Assembly: GCA_020746105.1 (NCBI GenBank)
Contig: CM036617.1
Span: 20,466,037 to 20,530,036 of the forward strand
Source: Trogon surrucura
Lineage: Eukaryota; Chordata; Aves; Trogoniformes; Trogonidae
DNA length: 64,000 bases
Reading direction: 5' to 3'
Numbering within the stretch: the first letter of the stretch is position 1; every line of letters begins with the position of its first letter. Below the pieces are notes generated by a model. That model worked only from the letters and a program-made list of their open reading frames with translations, was not told where the DNA came from and did no database searches. A program made the position numbers and the translations under genes. Below, one piece after another: positions 48,401-60,400 of the stretch.

Positions 48401-51400
48401 TGGAAGTGTTCAACATCTTTAAGGCGCCCAGGCACTGGCAGTATATTGCATATGGATAACATAATTTGGGAATTTTGGGAAAAAATGGGAATTTTGCTAT
48501 GACCTTATGTAATAGTTAGATCAGCTCTTAGAACTTGGTGTGGAGAAGGCTGCGTAGCCTCTACAGTTTCCTAATGCTTTGTGGATGCTAATTTCAAACC
48601 ATTTACTTATTTTTATAGTTAAAGGCAACTTTAACTTCATCTATGGGAAGACCAATGACAGGAGCTATGCAGGTAAAAGTTTCAATATTTACATTTTATA
48701 TTGATTTGAAACAATGAAATTTTCTGATATTTGTGTTGATAAAAGCATTTAAAAGTTAATTGAAATGATTCAAATTATTACACTGTTTTAATTTGTCCTT
48801 TTTTGGAAAACATTACTGTCAGAAAGCATGAGGGTGGTGACGAGTATTTTATTTGAGCACGGAGTTGGAAGCAGTACCAGTGTAGTGCTCTTTAGCATTT
48901 ACTGACCCATGGTGAGCAATATTTCCTTGAAATAGGAGAGCAGTAATTTCTGGTTTTCATGTTTTTCTTTTGTACTTTAGTAAGAATCTGGTGCAGTTTG
49001 CCAATGACTTTCCCACTACCACCGTTAATATATTGAGTTAATGATAAATATATTTATAGCCACTATATACTTTTGTGTTAGCCCAGGTGGGGAACAGGAA
49101 TTAGCAGGGAGCATCAAGAACAGGGCTACTTCCTAAGGGAAGACAAGCCGGGAGGGGAGCCTAGAGGGAAACCACTAGTTTTCCACAAAGATCAAACAGG
49201 GCCTGAGGGACCACAGTTGAGCTCAAATAAAGCTCCTGGACCCATGCACAGAGTGTGTGGCTGGAGACCCCCAAGCGAGTCTCATCAGGGCCGTCAAGGT
49301 TTATTAGTGCACTTGGTGTCCTGACAGGAAAGTTCAATAAGCTGGCATCAGGTGGGGTCCGGCATTCTTGTGTTGGGAGGTGTTATCTGGTAATAAGTTA
49401 CTGGACCATGGTGATAAAGTCTCTTCTAAGCCTTTTCCTCAAGGCTCAACAAACCGATACGATGTATAATATTTGAGAAATAAAAACACTTTAAAAAATA
49501 TTCAGTTTACTGAGGTGGTAACAAGTGATTTTTGTATTTAAAGGATTTGTAATATGTAACTGATGTCCATAATGTCCACAGTGGTTTTTTTAGGAAGGTT
49601 ATTTTAATATGTTTTCATTTTTATTTAAGGATGGAGTTTCTCGACCAATGACAGCAGTGCATGCTGCAGGCTACACTAAGGCAGCTATGAGAGGTATGAT
49701 TTGTAGAAATCACTGACTGCCAGCGGGAGTTGTTGTCTTACAATTTTCAGTGCTCTGACAATTTTGCAGGTTCTTCATTTGATCCTCTTGGCCAAGCAAG
49801 AGGTCCTGCCCCACCTCTGGAGATGAAAAATTCAGACAGGTTTGTTCAGTTTTGCATTAAATTATTTCAAAGCATTTATGGTGGCAAAAAACCCCAACCG
49901 TGGGTGGAGTTTCAAAACATCCAGGCAGTTACAAAACCTTGAGTGGCCAAACTTTTCACTTTGTGAAGTAATGCCAGGGACATTTTTGCATGTCGTTACA
50001 GCTGACTTGCCACAACAGTTGCACTGACTGTCAGGAATGTCTGATTTCAGTGACTTCTGATTCTCACTGTAGCTCAGCAACATGGACATAGTTATTATGA
50101 ATTTGACTAGCATAGAATTGTGGCGGACTGTGGAAGAGTGTGTGACAGGCAAGGAACAGTATGATTCACACAGCTCTCTAGGAAGATCTTGGAGGAATTT
50201 TGCCTGCTGTTTTTTTCTATTCAATCTGACTGTAGTGCTTGAGGTAAAACTGAGGTTGTGAAAGTTTTGCGGGCTGGTGTCAATGTTGGGGAGTTCACTG
50301 AGAACAAGTCCTTCTGCTCCTCCGTACAGAAGTTGTAGGCCTCAAATATAACTGCATAGGAATAGGGGATCCTACTGAAATATTTGGTTATTTAACCGAG
50401 GAAAAAATCTAGATTAATAACTGCTTATTAAAATCTTCATATGTGAGCTATACTTGAAAGTTATCTTTGCAAATAAAGGTTCAATTACTTGCTTTTAATA
50501 CAGTAGTTCATTTCACAATAGTTCATTTTGATTTGGAAGTTTTTCCAACCCATCTGCTTCTCCTGAACGAATTTGGTCCATGAAATTTGTACATCTATCT
50601 TGTTCTCATAAGAGGATTCAGATTTTCTCATGTCTCTGTTCAAAAGTGTGAATATAATATCTTTGGAGGATCTTCTCTGGGCATAGTTTCTTCTTTTTTT
50701 TTTTTTGATGGGAAAACCAGTTATTTGTAATGTGGTACATCATCATGCAGTTTTATTTAGACTGTCTTGTGTAAAAGTTTAGTGTTTGCAGCTATGTGTT
50801 ACTAGTGTTAATCACTTAATTGTTACTTTTATTTTAGTTCAGAAGAGAAGATTAGGCAGTTGGAAAAAAAAGTGAATGAGTTGGTTGAAGAAAGCTGCAT
50901 TGCCAACAGCTGTGGAGACTTGAAACTGGTAATTTTTCTGGATTTCACTTGAGATTTGCTATTATTTGAAGAAAAAAGATGTATAGATAGATGTTTTGGA
51001 CTGACTTGGGGTGAAACATTTCAAATTATTAAAGTCATCTTAACTCTAACTTTCCCATGACTCTTCTAGTCCAATGATACTTTGTATTGCCAAAAGAAAG
51101 GAAAGAGCTGTGTATATCCGTTAAGATTTCAGCGTTACAAAAGCTCCCTTCCTCATGGGTCTCTTCAAATGGGTCTGATCTATTAGTCTGGCACAGATTT
51201 GTGCAGTCTAACCTATGGACTCAGTGAGGCTGGGTGACCCTTCTTCAGTACCAGGCTTGTAATGGGCACCTTTGCAACGTTTGATCCTCAGATGTTTAAG
51301 GATCTGGGTGACGTTCCATTTCCTTGATGTTGCTTGGGCTTTTTGGATAGTGTAGTTTCTATCCAGGACTGGGGGTCAGCCCTGGAGTCAGTCTCACTTA

Positions 51401-54400
51401 AGCCCCCTCTAGTCGCTTTCTGTGTCAGGGCTGCGTGGTGCTCCAGCATAGGGTAGACGCTGTGTTGCTGTTGTTGCACCACAAGTAGTCGGCATTAACA
51501 TGAGCTAATTCATCGTCTTTCAGTCCTTCAGAGGAGGAGACCTTCCAAGCTAAGCAACCCAAAAATGCAAACACCAGTATCCTTCATAGGGCAGTGGTAA
51601 TAAAGCACGTTAGCCTTGGGGACCAGTGTGTCAAAATAGCCTTTAACTCTTCCTTCTTAGGACCTGGCTTGCATTTTACTCCATGTGCTTTGAACTGACC
51701 AGCTCCAGCTTCTAAACTACTGGAGGCAGAGCGGGCTCAGCTGTTAGAATTAATGAGATATGTTGTGGTTTTAGGCTTGTGGACTTCCTTTGTGATCGCC
51801 TGTTGTTCTCTCAAATTGATGGAATCTGTTCTGTAAGGGGGAAAAATTAACTAAAGCTATGGGAGATGATGTTTCTTGCTCCATCATCTGAGCTGCAAAT
51901 TTTTTTTAAGTCTAGGAGTGTATTTTCAGGAGGTATTTTTAGAGTACAAGAATGGGTAAAGCATCTTTCCTGATCTGCTTAGTGCTGTCCGATACAAATC
52001 CTAAGCTAGACAGCCTTTGATTTGGTCAAATTCCTCATGTTTTGGAGACTTAAAAGCTCCAAAATTCATTACAGAAATTGTACGTAGTCTGCAAGGGTCT
52101 GAGCCTTGTAACAGCTTGGGAAAACAGCACTGTTTGTTCATTGTCTGTATCTGTGAATCAGTCGGTAGGTTTGTAAATTGTTAGCATGGTTACCAACACC
52201 GTTTTGGTCCAGACTAATGGGTGTTTCTTCTAAACAGTTCCTAGATGTGGTTGAAGGTTAGTATGTATAAGAACTATTTCCAGTAGCCAGTTTAAATGTA
52301 TTTGGTCTGTTGTAGACGGTACTAGAGCAGTGTTGTGCCAGCTAGTAGTGATTAAATAAAAGGCCCATGTCATTTATATCTAGTATAGATGTAATTAGTG
52401 AGTTTAAGCTGCTAGAACTTTTAGTAAGTGTTGGCTTTTTGTCTGACACAAAGGATTATTTTTCTATCCACACTCTGATTCAGACAATTTCAAGAGTATC
52501 TGTTTGGGTCTTGTGAAACAGGGTGAGTACAGCAGCGTTTAATCTTACCTCAGCTATGGGTAATCTTTAGCTACAGCTTGGATCTGTTAAGAAGCATGCA
52601 GTCCATCTTTTGATAGATCATCTTTGTTCAGAAGCTGTTGTCTTTGCACTGAGATCTAGAGTTTTTCAAGCTCTCAGGAGGTGTGCTGGACCCAGTGACA
52701 AGGTCTTGTCTTGAAGGGACTTTATATTGTCTGGTGCTCTCCAGGCCTAGTGAAGGCCTCTCTAGCCCTTGGATGCAAGGTGATACTGTGTGCCTGTGTG
52801 ATGCCTCTTACCAGGCTACGTATCTAATCCTTATGATCTTCTCTCTATGTGGTGGATTTCTGAAGTGGTAATCTTTCATTTGCATGTTTCAGGCCTCCTG
52901 TAGGTGAGATATTCCACATTATAGGAGCAGGATGACCTTTGTGGAGAAATACTCAGTGTTTAAGAAGTGTACATGATTCAAGGTTTTTTTGTCTCTTTAA
53001 GGTAGCAGTTTGCCTCTGGAACTTGTAGAGCAAGAGAGTACTTTTCATGTCAGTGATTTTGTGTCATGTAGTGTAAATATTTTCAAATGCAGAATGGGAC
53101 ATTCGCCCTATTAGACTATGACTGGAAGATTCCACTTGTCTTCAGGACGGGTAACATCCAATTCTTTTTACCGACTATGAAGAATCATTGTGCCTATTGC
53201 TTTTGAAAAAAAAGTTTGTCCTGGCTCTCTGAATGCATTCTTGTTTCTTTGATCAAAAGGCCTGGTATATGCCTTGGTCATACACCTTTCCAATGATTTT
53301 TGGATTATCTGTTCATCTAATAGCATTGATAGATCATTTGGAGAGAGAGATTTCACTTAGCTTGTCTTCACCTAGCACAGTGGAGCGTAGGGAGTTTATT
53401 TTCTTGAGGAGTTAGCAAGAAGGCTTCTAGTAGTGAAACTGAGTCCCAAAATGGGACTTAAGTCTGGTGTTTAGACTGGGTGGGTCCACCCTTCAAGCTA
53501 ACAAAGATCCTCTTACATTGCACTTTTGTAGTAGAACAAAAGAGTCAGGATTTAGGCATGTTACTTTGTTCACACGCAGAATGTAGATCATACAGGAACG
53601 TGTCCAGGTGGGTTTTGAATGTCTCCAGAGAAGGAGACTCCACAACCTCCCTGCGAAGCCTGTTCCAGTACTCTGTCACCCTCACAGGGAAAAAGTTTTC
53701 TCTGATGTTTTTGTGAAACCTCCTATGTTCCAGCTTGTACCCATTGCCCCTTGTCCTGTCAATGGACGTCACTGAGAAGAGCCTGGCACCATCCTCCTGA
53801 CACTCCCCCTTGACATATTTATAAACATTAATGAGGTGACCCCTCAGCCTCCTCTTCTCCAAGCTCAGAAGACCCAGCTCCTTCAGCCTTTCCTCATAAC
53901 GGAGATGTTCCACTCCCTTCATCATCTTTGTGGCTCTGCGCTGGACTCTCTCCAGCAGTTCCCTGTCCTTCTTGAACTGAGAGGCCCAGAACTGGACACA
54001 ATATTCCAGATGTGGCCTCACCAGGGCAGAGTAGAGGGGCAGGAGGACCTCTCTCAACCTGCTTGCTACTCCCCTTCTAATACACCCCAGGATGCCATTG
54101 GCCTTCTTGGCCACGAGGGCACATTGCTGGCTCGTGGTCATCCTGCTGTCCACTAGAACCCCCAGGTCCCTTTCCCCTGTGCTGCTCTCCAGCAGGTCAG
54201 TCCCCAACCTATACTGGCACATGGGGTTATTCTTTCCCAAGTGCAAAACTCTACACTTGCCCTTGTTGAACTTCATAAGATTTCTCCCTGCCCAGCACTC
54301 CAGCCTGTCCAGGTCTCTCTGAATGGCTGCACAGCCTGCTGGTGTGTCAGCCACTCCTCCCAGTTTTGTGTCATCAGCAAACTTGCTGACAGCTCTCTAA

Positions 54401-57400
54401 TCCCTCGTCCAGGTCATTGATGAATATATTGAACAGCACTGGCCCCAGCACTGACCCCTGAGGGACCCCACTAGACACAGACCTCCAGCTAGACTCTGCC
54501 CCATTGACTACAACTCTCTGATTTCTTCCCTTCAACCAATTAGTGACACACCTCACTAATACATTTTGTAATGCATTTTCTATCACTTCATGGTTCAAGT
54601 TAGAAGCAGTGTTTTTGTAATTTTTTCTGCTGCTGACAGCTTCTGATCAGAGAGTATAAAACAAGTCTATCAGTTTATTATGTTCATTTAAGATAAGTAT
54701 CCCTACAGACCTATCCTCACGTTTCTCATATAATGTCTGAATTTCACCTCCACTAGGTGAGCCAACCTGCTTTGTTAATTTTTCTTGGGCCTCTTGCATG
54801 TATGACCAATAATGTTCTCTGTTTCATGATGACAAAACGTCGTTTCTTGTGTAGATTATACCAGACTATTCGGAGGGTCCTTTAGGATGTTTTTGTTAGT
54901 TTCTGGCAAGTCCAGCAGAATATCCATTTTCTGGCAGAAGTCAAAGTTGCCAATTCATTACCTATAAAGCGGCCAAGCTGGATTTACCTTCAGTCATAAG
55001 GACTAAAAATCAAGTTATATTTTGCGAAGTATCTCCTTCATCACTAGCTGCCAGATAGCTACCTTAAGAAGTAGCCATTATTTTCTTAATCATTGTGCCC
55101 TTGCAGAGTCCTAAAGGACTGCTCATGGCACTTGTAGGCCCATATCATTACTTCTACTTAGAGTCTTGACACCAGTCTGCGGAAGTTTATAATTGGATAA
55201 AATAGTTTTAGTGTAACTCAAAAGGCGCATTTGAACATACACATGACATACCACTTATGGACAGATAAAAAAGGGAAACAGCTTACTGGCATCCAGAGTT
55301 ATCAAGGTGTGTGTACAGCATACATTTGCACAACATGTTTACTTTCTGCCTTCCAACACCTTCCTGCACCGGGGTTCTGCAGCTGAGGAAAAATGCCAAG
55401 CCTAAAGGCTCCCTCTTTTTTTTTTTTTTTTTTTTTAAACATTTATGTGCACTTTCTGTGATTAATACAAGTAGAATAATCTTCTAGGGTCACCATACTC
55501 TCATGACTGTGGTGTATATATGTGTGTGACTATACTTCTCTAAAATTAGACAGCTCAGTAGACTCAGGCAACTGTATATCTGCTTATTGCTAATTAGCAC
55601 CTCTGGGTTATGTTGTTGCTGCTTTTCAGGCATTGGGTACAGTCTGTGCATTCATGGAAAATGAACATGAGTATATTCTTTTCAGACTTGTTTTAAATGT
55701 CTTTCTGTCATCTTGAGTTAGTAAAATTCAAGGTGTTGCTAAATTCTAGTATTTTATTTAAGGCTCTGGAAAAAGCAAAAGAGGCTGGAAGAAAGCAAAG
55801 AGTATTGGTGAGACAACGTGAACAAATTGCCACTCCAGAAAACATCAACTTAGACCTCGCTTACTCAGTAAGTGCTTAGAATTGTTCAACAAGTGGAAGG
55901 TGTGCTAAAAAACATCCTAAAGAGACATTTCAGTGTGTGTGTGTGTGTGCAGGCATGTTAGGAAGATGAAGTGTATGACTTCTTCAAGTTAAAAACTTAA
56001 CATTTGATTGTAAAGATCTTTTAGTATCATCAAGTCAATTCCTTGCAATCCCAAGTACTAGAGAAACCCCAAAGTCAGCGTTACATGAAGAGAGATCTAC
56101 TCACACACAAAACCTGTGTATCAAAATATAACAGATGTAAAATCTGTGCTGCAGAAATAAATAGTCTAGAAAATGTAACATGCCAGGAAGATGGGAGAGA
56201 TCAGATGCTGCTTTTAGCTTGAAATGTCAAGTGACAGAGAAAATATTACATGAAATAGGATATATTGATATTTCTAAATCCTGACTCTTAAAGCAGATAT
56301 CTAGTTTTACATTTTGGCTTTCAAATTAATAGAATTAGTCAGACCTAGTAATTTACTTTATGGTGAAGGTCAGAGTAAAGCTGGGGAAAAAATGTGGAGA
56401 TATCTATCTGATGCCAGCAGAACTTTGGTTTTGAAACAGCACTTTGGAAAAATTGTTTTAATAAACTGAGTGACCGTAAATAATTGGACCATTTTCCACA
56501 TGTTGGAAGTGATAAATTGCACACAGTTTCTGAGAATTATGTTGTATGAATGCTTGTTAATAACCTTGCATTAAAACATAGTGTTTACTTAGGTCTAAGG
56601 CCTGCTTAGCATGACTTGTAATGTAAACAGTTTTATTACAAAAATAAAAGTGTTACCTAGAATAAGTAGATTTGAAGCTTGGTTTCTCCATGTCAATGTA
56701 CAAGAACAGAGAAGCATGAAAAATGGGAAGCTTAAAACTGTTAAAAAGAATACTTCCAAGGTAAAATTCTTTTGAAATTATCTCTTGTGAATTCAAGTTT
56801 ATTTCTGTTGAGAGAACAATGTATTTTCTTGCACCTATAGTTCCATTTTTCTATAGGTTTTTTTCAATCTGGCCAGTCAGTATGCTGCTAATGAAATGTA
56901 TGTGGAAGCACTGAATACTTACCAAGTTATAGTGAAGAATAAGATGTTCAGCAATGGAGGTAGGTTACATTCCAAAGTCAATTAAAATTGGTAGTTGGGC
57001 ATTCACAATGAGGACTTCATCTCCATGGTGTTGACTCACAGAGATCTCAGCCCTTGTGTCTGTCAGTGAGAGTGGTGTTCCCCAGGCTCAGTACTGGGGC
57101 CAGTTCTGTTTAGTATCTTTATCAGTGATCTGGATGAGGGCATCATAGAATCATAGAATGTTCGGGGTTGGAAGGGACCTCTAGAGATCATCTAGTCCAG
57201 CCCCCCTGCAAGGCAGGATCCCCTAGGGCAGCCACACAGGAACGCATCCAGGCGGGTTTTGAATGTCTCCAGAGAAGGAGACTCCAGAGCCTCTCTGGGC
57301 AGCCTGTGCCAGTGCTCTGTCACCCTCACAGCAAAGGAAGTTTCTGTTGATGGGCACCCTGAAACAATACCTCGGTTTTGGCCGTATTGACTACCATCAG

Positions 57401-60400
57401 TGGTCCACTCTGGCCTCCAATCGGGAGACATGGAGACAGCACCATCCATAATGCTTCTGCCTCCTTTGAGAACGCACATAGAATTAGTCTCAAGGAGAAA
57501 AGGCAATGCAGAAAGAACCGTGCCTCACCAGTACCGCCTAAGGAGACTTTCCGCTCTGCCTTTTGCAGCCGTACTTGCCTACCCCACATCAGCCTTTTTA
57601 GCCATCAGCGCGCTTGTAGCAAGTGTGAGTAGAGCCCTTCCCATATCTTCATTCGCAAAGCCTAGCCATGATGATGATGATGATTGCTGGGCACCACTGA
57701 GAAGAGATCGTCCCCTTCCTCTTGACACTCACCCCTCAGATATTTATATACATTAATAAGATCCCCTCTCAGCCGTCTCCTTTCAAGGCTAAACAGCCCC
57801 AGTTCTCTCAGTTTCTCTTTATAGGAGAGAGGTTCAAGTCCCTTAATCATCCTCGTAGCTCTCCATTGGACTCTCTCCAGTAGGTCCCTGTCTCTCTTGA
57901 ATTGGGGAGCCCAAAACTGGACACAGTATTCCAGGTGTGGTGTCACCAGGGCAGAGTAGAATGGGAGGAGAACTTCCGTAGACGTGCTGGACACACTTTT
58001 CTTAATGCACCTCAAAATCCCCATTGACCCTCTTGGCCACAAGGGCACGTTGCTGTCCCATCTCTACCTCATCGTTCAATTCACAGTCATAATCAGAATA
58101 CATCTTACAAGGTAATTCTTTTCTGGGTTTCATTTCTACTTCATCTACAGAGTAAAAATGCACAGAAGGCTGTTTGGTGCAGTGTTTTTTTTCAAGTGAC
58201 ACTGATACCCCATAATGAAGTCAAATTTATGAAGAAGTTCTCTTGTCACTTTGAAACAGTTTTAAAATGCTGTAACAGTGTTTTAAAAGGCAGTAACTCA
58301 TTGACTTCTTTCGATAGGAAGACTGAAGGTGAATATGGGAAATATCTATTTAAAACAACGAAACTATTCCAAAGCTATCAAATTTTACCGGATGGCTCTA
58401 GACCAAATTTCTAGTGTCCACAAAGAAACAAGGTGAGTTTCTACTAGGAGGCATGGTTCTGAAGTACAGGTTTTGGATACAATGTGATTTGATAGTTAAA
58501 AACATAACCTAATCCTGATTTCTTTACTTAGGATTAAAATAATGCAGAATATTGGAGTTGCATTTATTAAAACTGGCCAATATGTTGATGCCAGTTCTTC
58601 ATTTGAACATATAATGAGCATATCACCAAACCTGAAGGCAGGCTTCAACCTGATCCTGTGTTATTTTGCTATTGGAAATGCTGAGCTAATGAAAAAAGCC
58701 TTCCAAAAGCTGATTGCGGTTCCCTTGGAAGTGGATTATGATGACAAATACGTTTCAACAAATGTAAGTTGGAATGAAGTAAACTGTGTATGTTTGAACA
58801 AAATGTGTCTTTCTATGGTAAATCAGGAGAAAGGAGGAGGGATGCTGAATGCTTGGACTGTACTAAATATGTAAATTGACGTGTATTTGTGCATCTAAAA
58901 TAGCTTTTCTTCTTTTACCAGCGTGAACTTAGTGTGGCAGTTCTGCTTAGAAGTATAAAATAGTGTTGAGAACATTCAAATCCTTTTTTCTTCAAAAAAT
59001 ACAATGTACATAAAATCCACACCTCACCATTGTCTTCATAATGATTTTGTTGAAACTCATCTGGGCCATCTTACATAGCTCATTTAGTGCTTTACCACCT
59101 TTATCTACATAAAATTTTAGTAAAATACTTGTAAGCTAAAATAAAGGAAGCAAAGCAATGAGAGCGAATTAATGCAAATTATCTCAAATGTGTGCTCATA
59201 AAACTTGTAACACTAGTGTTATTTTACAGAAGAAAATTGTAGTAAAATTTACAGGTGCTTACTTTAGTTCATTAGACTTTTTTGGAAACTGGACTTCTTT
59301 GTACCATGAAACCAGCAGCTCATGATGTTAAAGACAGGAAGAACTAATTAATAGGTTTAGGGTCCCCTGCAGAAAGATCATCTGCAGAAAGATCAAGACA
59401 AGCCCTTCATATTCTCTAGGCAATCTCTTTTTTCAGTGCTGCAAAGCTTCCATTTTCAGTCCTAAAAGTCAAAGATATAATTATGTCTTCAGACTGTTTT
59501 CAGCTTAACAGTAGCTGTTGCTTCCTATTGTCCTAACGTGAGCAAATAAAGTTTAATATATAAAGCATGCATATTTATCGATAAATATGTATACAGTTTC
59601 TTAGAAAATTTTTTATATTTGAGATATGTATATTAACTTCTCATACTAGAAATCATATAACAGTAACGGCCATAAACACTTGAATTAATTGAAGACTATG
59701 TAAGATCATTCACTGGAAGAAGAGCTTTAGACCGTAGAAGTGCTTTCTAAGTTTAGGCAAACTATAGTTTAAACAGACCTTCCAAGTTCTGTGTTTTGTT
59801 ATGAAGAGATCAGAATGATCTGCTCTTGATAAGTGAGGAAACTGCAAGATGATCACGCAGGTTATTGTAATGAGGAGATTGCCCGAGTCCTTATCTGCTA
59901 AATACCCCTGCAGTTCAGCAAATGCTTAGGCATGCTCTTGTTTTTAAGCATGTGAGTATTCACACCGTGATTTGGAGCCTTTCCAGTCTGATACACATGA
60001 TGTCAAGTACAGCTATTAACAACCCTAATGTGAGCACATACATGAGCAGAAAAACAAGTTTAAAGTACTCGCAATCCCCAATTTCAGACTTTGTGGTTAG
60101 AAGACTACTTTAAACTGAAGCTAACTTTTTGACATGTGAAAAGTAACTGACATTATAGACTATGTAATTTGCATCAATTTCTGTTTACAGTCACGTTGTC
60201 CATAAAATATTTAAAATGCATTTATACTGGCATAATTTGCAGTTGTTTTGTACCCCTCCAGGATGATCCACATACAAACCTGCTGATCGAAGCCATTAAA
60301 AATGACAGCTTAAGACAAATAGAACGTGAGAGGTAATGGTGGAATCTATTCTTTCTTGACTGTTATGCCATATGTTTTAGCTCCTAAAAGTATTTTCAGT

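Larger units (their letters stand above)
45428..48618 (+). other. IFT88: IFT88 introns 1-3
   Basis: Short AT-rich introns (45428-46440, 46504-46817 and 46875-48618). Apart from a worn CR1 end at about 45935-46010, no repeat or hidden exon was recognised. Confidence 0.7.
48673..50837 (+). other. IFT88: IFT88 introns 4-6
   Basis: Introns 48673-49629, 49694-49769 (76 bases) and 49840-50837. No gene or clear repeat was found. The GC-richer block at about 49080-49450 is discussed under rejected items. Confidence 0.65.

Noticed and set aside
49080-49450. A GC-richer block in IFT88 intron 4 with an AATAAA followed by CTCCTGGACCC, reminiscent of a solo LTR.
   Set aside because: No matching terminal repeats, no clear TG...CA ends and no target duplication are visible, and no viral coding sequence is nearby. 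I do not call an element.
51000-53580. Scattered short minus-strand frames such as [21 protein letters not shown] and [20 protein letters not shown] in IFT88 intron 7.
   Set aside because: They are short, lie in different frames and match no family I know. Chance open frames are expected over 2.5 kb.
58064-58202. Minus-strand peptide [20 protein letters not shown] next to the end of the nested CR1.
   Set aside because: No splice context, no recognised family, and only about 65 codons including a CR1 part.
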